Made by a program: the position numbers and the translations under genes. From NCBI GenBank assembly GCA_019321725.1, contig CM033122.1, positions 310,001-374,000 on the forward strand: a stretch of DNA of 64,000 bases. Reading direction: 5' to 3'. The stretch is from Paulownia fortunei. Taxonomy: Eukaryota > Streptophyta > Magnoliopsida > Lamiales > Paulowniaceae. Below the pieces are notes generated by a model. The model saw only the letters and a list, made by a program, of their open reading frames with translations, made no database searches and was not told the origin of the DNA. Every line of letters begins with the position of its first letter. The first letter of the stretch is position 1. Below, piece by piece: positions 24,769 to 37,500 of the stretch.

Positions 24769-27052
24769 TGTAATGCCCAATTCTCAATTCTCTCCTGCAT
24801 AACCAATAATAAGCATTTTGTATGAATATGCATCTAATCAATGTGCATTATTGAATTATGACATACAAATAGCATGATTGCACGAACATGAATAATTGTT
24901 ATTATATGTTTCAGTTATGATTTAACATGTATTAGTACATGAAATATGAAATCAAACTTTCATTTCTTGATTTAACATATTCCTTAAGTGCCCTTTTTGC
25001 AGTGAAAAGCTCGGTATTTCGATTAAGGAAGATTGATGTGTTGAATGGCCATGAAATGAATTATTTGTATTGCTCCATACTAGTTATATGCTAAAGTGAT
25101 TAATTGTCTAAATATTTACTTGAAATATGTTACATTGGCTAAGAACTAAAAGTATGCACAATTGTGCAATTTGATTGGTTGGTTGACTAGGTTGCATAAA
25201 ACCATTCTAAATCGCATTTCACTTGATTATAACACCAAAGCATCAATTTTTGTCATCTCCTTAGCCCATGAACGTGGTTTTTGGCATGAGAAGACATCAA
25301 ACATGATGCAACCAATCATCACCCTCCACTTACCTCTCTTTGAAAGGTCAAAAAAATCATTTTCATCCATATTTCTTGTGGAAGCACCTCAAAAACGACC
25401 AGCCCTTATTCTCCTAAGTTTCTCCCAAATTTCTACACTCTCATACTCACAAAAGTTGAATTCAATCCATAGGAATTCATAGAACACAAGCTAGAACAAG
25501 TTTTCATCCTTTTAAATTTGAAAACCGTTGATTTTGAAACTTAAATCCAACTTAATCAAGGTATATTCTTTTTTAATGTTTCTTATGATGAATTTGTAGT
25601 ATCTTGGATGGTTACATGTTTTAGTTTGCTTTTGTATGATTGAAAACTTAAGTAAGTTACACTTGAAGCCAAAACCAAGCTAGTTAAGCTAATTTTTAGC
25701 AAAATTGATAGTCTTGTGAAATTATTTAATTTATTTGTTTCTATTGATTTTGTAATGCTTATATTGTGTTTGGAAGTTTCTTTGAATGATTGAAAACAAT
25801 AGCAATTAGTTTGCTTAATTGAAGGTTATAATCAATTTAAGTTAGAATCAAGTTTACGTCATTTTAATTCGGATTGTGTTCATGTTTTAGGGGTTGCCCT
25901 AATAATTATGTTTGAATTATTAGTTATTTAATGGCTGCCCTAATATTTAATGTCTTGAATTAGTAGTAAAATATGGAGTATGCATTGTTTTTAAGGTTAT
26001 GTAATTGATATGTAATTCTTTACAAAAGATTGAAAAGTGTATATAAACTTTAACTAGAACAAACTAAATGATTTATAAAAAGGATATTAAATGGTACATG
26101 ATTTGATTATGTTAGGCCTTTAACACATTCTATCTTCCAAAGAGATTGACCTTTTCACCTAACATAAAGTGGACTTGAGGTAAGTTGAAGCTTTTATTTG
26201 GTGTATCACAAGAATCATATAATGTTTGTTCATGTTTTAATGTAATTGTTGTTGTTTGTCAAATGATGTAATGTTTGATGCATTTATGGTTTATGAAGCA
26301 TGACACTATTAAGAAAATAATGAGGTTTTTGAAAATGAAGTATGGTACTTGATTGATGGTCGGGTAGACAAGGGACGCGGGAGGGACCGGCGGACCAACA
26401 AATAGTGATAAATACTTGAGGTTGAAAAACCGGTATAGGAAAGCCACAATGAATGAGATAGGATACGGCTAATACCTGAGGTTGAAAGACCAAGTATGGA
26501 AACCCCGTATTAGTTCTCTTATTGGCCAATCATTATGAACAAGTTTCGAAAACTATGGTCTATCGCTATTAGTTAGGTATCACACTTCAATGGCCCTAAA
26601 GAATGATTTATGAATGAAAGTTATTAAATAGAATATTGCATTTAATGATTTATGAGATGTGCATATATGTTATTTGTTATTGCATCAGTTTCATCTTACT
26701 GAGCCTTTAGCTCGTTAGATTCATGTGATGCAGGTGGAAATGTACAGGTTTAGAGGTTGACTGAGTCTCTAGAGCGGCCGGACAGAGATTTGTTCATATG
26801 TCATGCTTCAACCTGTTTTGTAGTTTATTTTGAAAAGTCTGTTTTGTTTTTATGTTATGGTTTTGTAAACAAATGTATTCAGTTTTGATATATTTATATG
26901 GTGTGTTTAAAATGATTCAAGTTCTTCTCTTATAGCTAAAAATGAGAACTTTTATTAAAAATCATAACTCTAGTAAAGATGAAAAATTAACATTTCTTAA
27001 CTTAACTGTATTAGCTTGTTTAGACTTTGCAGTTAGGTTAAGGGGTGTTACA
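24769..27052. mobile_element. Solo LTR of a retrotransposon (probably Ty3/Gypsy) with 5-bp target duplication
   Basis: The element starts TGTAATGCCCAA and ends GGGGTGTTACA, giving the TG...CA termini and short inverted ends (TGTAA/TTACA) typical of plant LTRs, especially chromovirus-type Gypsy elements. It is flanked on both sides by AGTTG (24764-24768 and 27053-27057), a 5-bp target-site duplication. Its length is 2,284 bases. No primer-binding site, polyprotein or second copy lies nearby, so it is a solo LTR left by recombination between two LTRs. Inside it, a 60-base unit is repeated at 26411 and 26471 (ATACYTGAGGTTGAAA). Both termini and the duplication are perfect. Superfamily assignment is by resemblance of the ends only. 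Confidence 0.85.
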
Positions 27053-27057
27053 AGTTG
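27053..27057. repeat. Target-site duplication, right copy (AGTTG)
   Basis: Five bases immediately after the LTR 3' terminus, identical to 24764-24768. Confidence 0.8.
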
Positions 27058-30000
27058 AGTTCATCAGTTCGGATTTATCTAAATCAGTCGGATTTAACTA
27101 GATTAGGTCAGACATACCTATCTAAATATTCAAATCTGATTTATGACATGTTAGATAGAATTTATATAGAGTCAAACTCATTTAAATCAACTATTCTAAA
27201 AAATATTAAACCCAAATATTTAAAATAAGATTCAAATACTAAGACCAATGATCAAATCTAATTTAGACTACATTACACTTATTGAATTGTGCTCTCGTAA
27301 ATGAATCAGAATAGCGCAATAACCCAGAAACCAAATGCATGATTAGCACAAGTTTAAACCTACTACCCTTGGTGACTAATTGAATTCTAAACCGCTCGGG
27401 CAACCTTGAAGTAGCAGAAATTATTGTAAAATATAAAATATTTTATGGAGGTAGAATTGAGGACCTCATATTTTTAAAATCTGGTTGTTTTCCTTTTGCT
27501 ACTTAGAGCTACACTCATGGGCAATTAAGCTTTTTGAATACTCTGAAATTTAGGTTTGAGTTTAAAAACTGAAGGAATTAAATGTTCAATTGATGCAAAG
27601 ACTTTTACCCTTTCTGTGTTGAGGACACACTTAAAAATAATTTTCTGTCAAGGTCTATGAATGGCGTTTTACCCCTCTTATTTTCTGCAAAAGATGACCT
27701 TTTAAATAGTTTATTGCAAAAAAATAAATAAAAAATAATGAAATATCATAAAAGTTAATTATAGTGGTGGTCAACGTTTTCATTCTTTTTTACTATTTCT
27801 TAATATTTTTTAGATCAAGAAAAAAAAAAAGAGAATGAACTATGCTCATGCTTTATCTCTATTAAATTTTATTATATACAAAAAAAAAAAAAAGAAAGAA
27901 ATAAACGGTGTGGCTTTTCATCACGTTTTCAATTTTTATAATCGATTTTTCCCTAAAAATAGAAAGCATTAACCCATTTAATGTTTTCTAATTTGATTTT
28001 TTATTTTTCACAAATAGCATTAGTCATATTTTACTAAAATAAAAAATTGGCAATGACAATTATTTAAAAATATATTCGATAATAATATTTATAAAATTGA
28101 GGTATTAATTGATATTGAAGCAATATGATTCATTCATTTTCTTCGGACGAGTGAATACAAACATAGGCCGATCAAATGCCCAGCATCTCCCTTTTAGGGA
28201 CACAAATGACATTAGGAATTTGTTTTTTGCCATGTACTCCAAAATATTTTACAATCCATATGTTTGTTTTGTTGAATATTTGTCGTCTAATAAATCTTTT
28301 GTATATCATATTAGAATAGTGTTCGTTAAAGTTTTTATACTTTAATAAAGAAAGTATAGTTCAATAACTTAGGTATTTTTTCATCTTATTTTTAAATTAA
28401 AATTAGATGAAAATCTTAAATCATACATAGTTAAGAACATGTTGTTTAGACGCCAGTGACATAAAATATGATTTTATAATTTTAATTTTAAATTTTTTTC
28501 AATCAAGGATCGTTAAAATGGGACATAAATGATTCAATAAGTCTTACATCTAAAATGCAAGTTCGTTAGGAGAATATCTCATTTTATAAATATTATTGTT
28601 AGTGCTCTAATTCATGAATTTAATTACTTATTAAAGAACAAGTACATATTAAATTATTATAAGACGAATCAATTAAATTAAATATATAAAAAAATACTTG
28701 CGAACAATTTATGTAATTAAATAATTCCTCATAAGATTTTCAATATTTTTCTTATTAGGGCTTTAAAATGTATTTGAAAGAAAAAACTATGGCATATTTT
28801 TAAATGAAGAAATCATTGTAGCTCATATTTGATTTGGTCAAAACCAAGATCAATTACCTGATAGTAAATATACAAGAATCATGTGATTACACTTAAAAAA
28901 ATCGTGGAAGATAAATGCAATTACATTACTATATAATTTAGTTGGAACTTGATTTGAAAAGGATATTAAGATTGACTTAGTTCATATTCAATCATAACTT
29001 TAGTTTTAATATGATTTTTATATTAAAATAATATTTTTTTTTTCATCAAATTTAAATTTCATATCCAATCCATCTATTTTAAATTTTATTAAAAAAAAAC
29101 ATTCCTTGAATATTCCTAAATATTCTATTTACAATAATTATTTCATTTTATTAAATATATTTCTATAATATTAGTAACATATTAATACAATTATATATTT
29201 AATTTATATTTTACGTTTAGTTAATTAAAATAATATATTTTATAATACAATATAATTGATAGTAAATTAAATAATTTACATACATAATTTCAATAATTAA
29301 TAAAAAAATTAAGTAAAAAAGTAAAAATATGACATAAATTAGATAAAATACAAAAATAAACATTTAATAATACAACTTAAACAAAAAAATAAATATTATG
29401 TACATATAAAATATATTTTTTTTTTGAAAATACACAATTAGGATAAAATATAAAATTTTAAAATACTTTTAAATATAGTAATTAAATATAAAATTTATTA
29501 AAAAAAACACAAATAGCACAGACGCAAAACTATAGCAATCTTTAAAATGAACAAATTCAACTGGTGAAACTATTAATTTGAATTTGCTTTCAACGGGAAG
29601 ATAAGGATTCGAATATTAGTGAAAATATCATGCGGTCGGAATTTAATACGATTCAATCACTGTATATTGGGTTTTTTGTGTAGAAATATAAAATTATTGT
29701 TGGAAATTTAGAAAACAGTTGAAACATATTTCGTGATTTAATTCATCTAAGGTATTAGGGTTAGGTGTGTTAGAGGTTCGGAATTAATCCGGCGAAATTG
29801 AAATATTTTAATTATAAAAAAAAAAAAAATGATTAGACGCTGCGTGGAAGTTACTTGTTTACTTTTTTCCACAATTTGACACCCAACATGGAATGACGAA
29901 CAGCTGGGCTTGCTCTTGGTTCTTAAATCTCTAATAGTAGAAACTAAAAAGTTTTTCAATCCATTCTTGCTCTTGGTACTTAAATCTCTAATAGTAGAAA

Positions 30001-30960
30001 CTAAAAAGTTTTTCAATCCATTCGTTTTCGTTTTTAATTTTGAGTACCTTGATTCGTATTATTTTTTTGCCGAAAATTAATAATATTTTACATGATATAA
30101 GATCAAAATCACTTGCATGAAATATGACTTTTTTATTTGATTGACTCACATATATATAATGTATATCATGATATTCATTTATCCAAACTCAATTACAGTA
30201 CAATAATTTTTTTTTTTTTTGTTTGCAATCAAATGTTCTAAAATAATGAATAAATACTTGGCAAAAATGTTCATGCTTCGTCAAACAAAATTGGTCGTCA
30301 GTTTTGCAGAAATTGATCACCTTTTTTTAAGAATTGTGTGTTAGTTTTATGTTTTTTAGAAATTACTACTGGAATTGGGAAATGAAGCTATAAAGAATTC
30401 TGTTTTGCTTATCATCTTGGTTGCTGTTAATAGTATGACTTTATAACAGCGTGAGGCTGGGGTTTTGCCGATATTGCCCACCGACAGTGACAAATATCAT
30501 CATCGTCAGAGCTTTCTCCCCACCACATGAATATTCAGTCCTCACACACACATACACATTGGTGTGTGTGTGTTGGGTGGGGGAACCCTCGTAGCACTGG
30601 GAAGCTGGCATGTGGCTGAGTGGGGGACACACCAAAAACTCATCAAATAATTGATTGACAGTACACAAAAGTGAAAAATTAGCAATTAATATACTAATGT
30701 TATTACTAGAAGTATTGAAAGTTATAATCCACAAGGCCAAGGCCCAAAGTTTCTCCAGCACCTTTTTTTTTGTCATGCTTCACTGTTAAAACACTGTGTT
30801 TCCCCACCTAAATACAGCATCTTCCTAAATGCAGACACCATAAAAAGCCAACCTATTCAAGAAAACAAATCAAGCAGCAAAAACAAGCCTTTTGGTAGTT
30901 TTTTTTTCCCTCATCAAGAACTAGAGTACTCTCTTTTGTCTTTATGCTTTGTGTTTGAAG
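27058..30960. other. Gene-poor AT-rich region upstream of KIX9
   Basis: No supported gene. 28400-29560 is extremely AT-rich. A 57-base tandem duplication lies at 29909-30022. The last 300 bases should hold the KIX9 promoter and leader. Short frames here show no recognisable protein. Confidence 0.55.
29909..30022. repeat. 57-base tandem duplication (two copies)
   Basis: Copies at 29909-29965 and 29966-30022, each starting CTTGCTCTTGGT, differ by a single visible mismatch (T/A at the 13th base). The unit length is divisible by three, so the minus-strand shadow frame shows a repeated peptide, but nothing supports coding there. Confidence 0.9.
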
Positions 30961-32437
30961 ATGCCAAGACCAGGCCCAAGACCTTATGAGTGTGTTAGAA
31001 GAGCTTGGCACAGTGATAGACACCACCCCATTAGGGGTTCTCTTATTCAAGAAATTTTCAGGTACTTTGTGTGAGTGTGTGTGTGGTGTGTGTGTGGTTG
31101 GTTTTATTCTTTTGCTTTTTTCTTAAAGTATTTTGGGATGCTTGGTTAGGATTGTGAATGAGGTTCATTGTTCAACTACTAGAAAGAACAGAGAGTGGCA
31201 AGAGAAGCTCCCCATTGTTGTCTTGAAAGCTGAAGAAATTATGTATTCTAAAGCCAACTCTGAGGTAGGTTTGTAGTTTATCACTGTTAATTTCATCCAA
31301 GATTGCTCTTTTATTGTATATCCTGTTGATTTTTGTTCTTTTATTATTTCTTCTTTATGCTTGGTGCAAACTCTGTTTGCTTAGGCTGAGTATTCGGACC
31401 TTAAAACTCTTTGGGATAGAGTAAATGATGCGATTAACACGATAATTCGAAGAGATGAGAGTACTGAAACTGAAGAACTTCTGCAGCCTTGTATTGAAGG
31501 TATGCTATTGGACTTGCCCTGGTTGTAGTTGAAGAGTAGGCTGTGGGAATGTCTTTCTGCATTTATATGTAAATAAATATTTTTTTACAGATACAGTGGC
31601 ACACACATAAAGTGGATTTTGTATTGCTTTGTCATTTGAGAATGTGTTTGACTTAGGATTGGAAGAATTCTCCACTGCAAGAAAATCAACCAAACATCAT
31701 GACTTATACTAAAATGCAATTTCTTGTTTCTACTATGTCTAGCTGCACTGCATTTGGGATGCACTCCTAGAAGATCATCAAGAAGCCAGCGCAACGACTC
31801 TCCAAGATATTACCTTAGGCCTGAAATATTGGAGGATACCTCTATTCCTGACAGCAATTCAAATGCTAAAGTTTATGGAAATCATACAACCATTAGTCCT
31901 CTCATGCTCCGTTACCCACAATATTCGACAGTCGATACCGTGAATCCCTTGCATTCCTGCTTAAAGGCTGACAGTCATAGTATTCCGAGCAGAAATTCTA
32001 ATCATATCAAGAATTTTCCCATTTTACTGAATAATATTGCCCTGAGTGGTAACCAGTATGCATCAGTACAAACTTCTGCCTCATCAAACACATGGTCTGT
32101 CTATCCCTTGTACCATAATGATCAAATTCGACCTGATGACCCAAAGTTTTATTCATCGAAACCTTCAAATTCAAATTCTCACCTTATGGAGAGTGATAAA
32201 CTTGGTCTTCAGCAAAAACTTTCCCCCTTTAAACTTGATGCTTCGGACTTTATTTTTCCATCCAATCATGAGCATACTTCGAACAAAGGGCATGGAATGG
32301 AGTGTGATTTAACATTGCGACTAGGCCCTCTAGTGGTTCCATGTGCTGGTATTGAGAATAGTTGGCCCCTACAAGTGGAGAATGGTAATAGAAGCACTCT
32401 AGAGGGGAAGAAATTCAAGAACCATCTCAACAAATGA
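30961..32437 (+). CDS. KIX9: KIX-domain transcriptional adaptor with EAR motif (KIX8/KIX9 type)
   Basis: Four exons, 30961-31061, 31150-31264, 31385-31499 and 31743-32437, in phase, about 341 residues. The N-terminus (MPRPGPRPYECVRRAWHSDR, then GSLIQEIFRIVNEVH, then EWQEKLPIVVLKAEEIMYSK, then LWDRVNDAINTIIRRDESTE) is the conserved KIX-like domain, residues 1 to about 100. The middle is Ser/Asn-rich and apparently disordered. Near the C-terminus DLTLRLGPL (LTLRL at 32309-32323, residues 300-304) is an LxLxL EAR motif. In Arabidopsis, KIX8 and KIX9 bridge PEAPOD (PPD) DNA-binding proteins to the co-repressor TOPLESS and so limit leaf and seed growth; a nuclear adaptor role is inferred here. Gene order next to GT14 and SD2-5 matches KIX9 (At4g32295). 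The frame is intact. Confidence 0.87.
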
Positions 32438-34505
32438 ACAAAAATTTCTCCTTCCTCCAGGCTAATTTTGATGATTTGTTAGGAACTGTAGTTCTGAGAA
32501 TCGTAAGCTGACAGTAGAGGCAACAGTGGTAAACAAAAAGCAGATACATGGAATGAGCAATCCTTATCAGTAGTGATGGCTTGGTTCTTTGGAAGAACGA
32601 GCAGCGCGCTTCAATATGTGTACAAAGGCATATTCAGTTTCCGCAGTATTGAAACTACAAATCTGCTTTTATCAGGTAAACTATAAGTTGCGAGTTTGTG
32701 CATTTGAGATGTAGATGCACGACTGGTTCACAATTCTCTGTAAAGAGGGATTAACTTGACAAAATGCTAGCTTTTGTCTATAAATTTAGGGTAGCTCTTA
32801 GATTTGCATAAAACCTCAATTTGTAATTTGGATGATTAACTTGTACTCGTTGAAATGCAGAAGACAATGTAGAGCTGGTTGAAGGAGAAATTATTTCAAG
32901 TGGAGGGATGTGATTCAATCTGTTAAGGATATAATTTGTTTTAGATTTTGCCTAATGATCCTTTTTTTACATGCCTGGTCAGTCTTTTTGGTTCCTTGTA
33001 AGAAAGTGCAAGGAGAGCCTTGTGCCTCTGATTTTGCATGAATGGACATCTTGGTGAACAAGCTTTAAGGAGAGCCAAATGACTAGTAAAACCATTTGAA
33101 TATTCCATTCATGTTGTTAAGATGATGGGCCTAAGGTTGTATATATTGCATTTAAAGTGGGGATAAGTTTCTGAATAGGCCTAAGGAGACACAGGGGTTC
33201 CATTATTGTTTGGAGTCTGTATTCTACTTTATTTGATTTTGGAGGTGAAAAAAGTGGCTGTCGCTGAAAGAATGGATAGCATTTTCGGTATTCTCTTTTT
33301 TGCTTATACGAGTGTGTTGGATAATGCTTTTAAGTTATGGGTGTTCTCTGAGAAAGCAATATGGAGTTTCCTTGATTTTAATCACATGCAAAGTGATGTA
33401 TTGAGGGTTGATGTCCATAAAATAAATCAAAGTGAGTGATCCTTCATTAATATAAAATTGAGATGATCATTGAAAATTTTTCTAGGGAAATTTTCTAGGA
33501 GGTCATGGACATAACGTGAGTTGCAATAAGAATTCATGTATGATATATAACATGCATTGTGGTGCTGCTGCTTTTGATACTCAGCTGATCCTTTTGCATG
33601 GATTTTTTTGAGAAGCAAGTGGGTTAGTACAACTCTCCATTTACATTTCAGAAAAGGCTCTTGACAAAAAGCATGGCCGTAGATGGATAATAATTTGCCA
33701 TCATCTAAAGTTATTCACCTTGCCTAAAGTTTTGGCAACACTAGTTATCAGAAGCAGGGAACTTTTGGTGAGTTTGTAGGTCCCTACATGCCTTGAGCAT
33801 CTTTCTTTTCTGCTAGTGACAACTCCATTTTTAATGATGGCCATTGAACAAATCGTGAACTTTAAGATAAGAGGAGGCATCCTTACGGTGCATCAAGATT
33901 GACCTTTTATAGCAGTGAGACTTTTGAGAGAAGTGGCTCAAGCCACCCAACTCATGCGCACATGGAAGTTCTGATTGGCTAATGGCCCCCAGAAATATAA
34001 CTTATGAGGAGGAATGATCAAGATTGACCTTTTATAGCAGTGAGACTTTTGAGAGAAGTGGCTCAAGCCACCCAACTCATGCGCACATGGAAGTTCTGAT
34101 TGGCTAATGGGCCCCAGAAATATAACTTATGAGGAGGAATGACAGAACAAACCGATACGATTAACAAACCCGTGACAATATTGAGATCAGTTTGCTAATG
34201 TATATTTTCTAGGCAACTCTCAGGCATCCTAAACTAAACACAATAAACACAATCATCAGAGGTTCAACTGAGTGTAGTTTATAAAACAGCTTTCTTGATG
34301 GCGCAAAAGTAGGGAATTACCATATTCATTCATGGATTATAAACTGAATACTTAGATCTTTATTGCAAACATTTACACACTGTGTCAACCATGGGGCCCC
34401 CGGAGAAAAAAAAAAAAAACCAAGATCAGGGTAAGAACAGGAAATTTCTCCTTTAAACAATCTATGCACATGTTCTAATAATTTACAAGTGTGGATCGCA
34501 TATTC
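32438..34505. other. Convergent 3' flanks of KIX9 and the NT-C2 gene
   Basis: Roughly 32438-33000 is KIX9 3' UTR and about 34250-34505 the NT-C2 3' UTR. Between them lies a 125-base tandem duplication (33892-34141). No further gene seen. Confidence 0.55.
33892..34141. repeat. 125-base tandem duplication (two near-identical copies)
   Basis: Copies 33892-34016 and 34017-34141 begin ATCAAGATTGACC and end GAGGAGGAATG(A). The only difference I see is GGCCCCC versus GGGCCCC. Each copy holds the near-palindrome GTGGCTCAAGCCAC. The high identity implies a recent duplication or an assembly duplication. Confidence 0.93.
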
Positions 34506-37500
34506 TCATTCAGAAAAAGGAGAGGATGCAGAAGTAGTTAGAGAAGAAAGGGGAGATGATGTAAAGGATGGAGGAGGAGAAGATGAGCAGCTGTAGTTGA
34601 ACTCTATCTGCAGTCGGTGATGGAGGGAGAAGTAAGAAACAGCTTTCTTTTTCTCTTCCTCCTCCAGTTCCTTCAATGGTATGGCAGCAAGAAATCTTTT
34701 AATAAATTCTCGACAACATTCTTTGCCTCTGCATATTATCTCTTCCTCTTCCTTTTCCTCCTCACTATTTATATTCTCTGATGCTTCTGTTTTTGGCTGA
34801 CCGGCCTTTTCTTTACCTGCCAGTTTTTGCATTTGGGCCTTGTCATCAAACCTTAATATGTATGCTTGATGGCACCCCTCGAACAGCCTCTCACCCAATG
34901 TGTCGATGATGTAATAAGCATTCGCCTCGGCTTTCAACACGAAGAAATGGTCATTCCAACTTACTACGTATATTCTTGGTGCAGAGTCATCAGCAGCAAC
35001 ATTGCTGCTAATTTCATTCCATATGTCATCAAACGACATGGCTCCCTTCAAGGAGTCGAATGTTTCAGCACCAAAGAATCCGACAAATGACTTATTTTGA
35101 TAGATTGATATGGGTCGAATATCAGCTCTTACGACAGTCTCAAGATCAAAATGCTTGTTGGGGAAGTCATTCACATAGGCAACATCTTCACATAGTTTTC
35201 TCCATTCTGAGGAACCTTGCATTATGAGGTTGTCCAATTCCAACCGGTTGGGCATGGCGTCACTGTTTGAGTGAAGCCAGTGGGATATCACGGCGACTAA
35301 TGCTGTGCAAGCACTTTCTCCAGCAGCCTTGTCGCTGCGCTGGTCAAAAGAAGCAAAGAAAACTGGAGCTTTGAGCTTTGCTTGCCCATCTCTACTAATT
35401 AGCTCCTTTTCTTCCCAAGCACCTGTTGTGTTATCTTGGTACTCTGATTCTAAACAAGGTTTCGTAGGATCATCTTTCTGAAAGCAATACGAGGATAAGC
35501 CCGTTGTTAGATTAATTAAGAATTAGTAACCACTGTTGCATTTAAATAGGAAATGAAAAACCATAAAAGAAGTACTACCAGACCAAGAAAACCTAATACA
35601 TTATCCCATTTGAGGTTAGTTGATTACTGTATTTTGTTATGATGAGGCAGCCAATTTTTTGGTCCATAAAAATACTTCTATGTGAATTTTTTTAGTAAAT
35701 TGCCCTTGAGTTTCTTTAATAATCAAGATAGTTTTCTGCTCTCTATTTGAGCCTATACCGCTGAAACTAGCTGAAGACTATGAAGAAGGAAATTAACATC
35801 TAGAGTAAACCAAACCAGGTCTACCAGAAACAGATGATGGCACATCAATCTTGACAGTCAATTAGTTCAGGAATATTATAAAACCATATTGCCTAAGTCA
35901 ACTGTTTCAGATTGAAAAAGTCAAGGACAATACTTCTATTCCTTTTCTAGCCCATTGCATTTAAAACAAATTATATATAGCAACTAAAATAAGGTCAGAC
36001 CAGACCAAAACTGAGAAAAATTGCAGAATGATGCTACAACTACATGTATAATAATTCAAATCTTTACCAGGTCGTATTATTCCTAATTTTTGGACCATGA
36101 GTGAATATATTAAAACCCCAAATGCACACAGCGAATCCATTTCAATGTCATCTGCACGTATAAGTATGTACCTGTGATGCACGGTCGCTGAACGAGTCGA
36201 CCGAAGACGAAACAGTGCATTGAGGATCAGCATCAATCTTGTTCTCATTGCTACAACTTTCTGTTTTTTCATCAAATTTCTCTTCTTTAGTCTTAGCTCG
36301 CTTGAAACTAAAGCGCCTACTCTTCCAAGAAAACCATCCCAGTTTCTTGTCTGAGTCCAGCACAGTTCCTGAAACAACAGCCGATCTTGACTCGGTTGAC
36401 AAACTTGTTTGCCCTGCATCTTTTGCCTCAAATGCACTCGACTCATCCGATTCATCCAGACTCACTTCCTCTTGGCTCAACGATCTTCTTCTTGCTTTCA
36501 CATTTTCTTTGTACTCGCTGCCTCGACTGATAGCCACTGTGTCTTGGGAATCTCTGATTTCAGCAAAATTAAATAGCACCTGTGGATATATGCGCCCAAT
36601 TAATACTAGTCTAGATTTTGCTTAATAAATAGTTACATGTAATAAATCAAGCAAAAAACTCCATGCAAAACATCAATCCTACAAGGGAAATGTTGTACCA
36701 AAAACTTGGTTTCGTCCTATCTAGTCAAATATATATATACAGGGCAATTTAATTGTACTTGCCTTGAGTACTCCTTCCAAATTACAATCAGTAAATGCAA
36801 ATCACTAAAGATTTGGTTTGGCATAGTATGGGACTACCCTTATTTACTACGCAAATTGGGTTCATAATGCATCTCAGTTGGAATTAAACTTTGTAAAATC
36901 AAGACCAATAAATCCAATGCGCAGAAGTTTTGGTCAGGATGCTGGCAACATATGCGGCTGGGGGTAGGGGCATGTGGATCAGAAGACATAATCAAAGCTG
37001 AACAGTTTTGAGTAACAGGACAACCTAGCTAATTACAACTAGTTAACTAGACAGCTCGACTTACTTTAATAACTCAATTATTAATGGTCCCTCTGTTTTT
37101 CAAACGTAGAAAACTGTGTTCATTATTAATATCTAATGACAATTAACCCAAGCTATGATTAATTGTCATTATAAAAGGTTAGGCTTTACAAAATTCAATG
37201 AATCGGTACCTTGCTACTCTGGTATTATCTAATTTCTAATTATTTCTAACCTCATATCAAAAGCTAAGAAATGGTTAAAATTAATTAAAACAAAGACTAA
37301 TTGGAACTCTCAACTAACTTCATATACTAAAACAAAAATTAAGTGGTTCTTCTGTCAACACTATTATTACAATTTCCTGGTAAGGCAAGAGCAGGTCAAA
37401 TCATACCATTTCAACGTTCAACTTTCAGTTTCCGGAAGGGTGAAAGTATCACAGAACACACGTACAATTCATTCATAGCCAACTAATTAAAATTTACTAA

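Noticed and set aside
25162..25482. 106-codon plus-strand frame
   Set aside because: It lies wholly inside the solo LTR and resembles no retroelement protein.
29747..30016. 89-codon minus-strand frame with an internal repeated peptide
   Set aside because: The repeat is only the translation of the 57-bp DNA duplication; no coding evidence.
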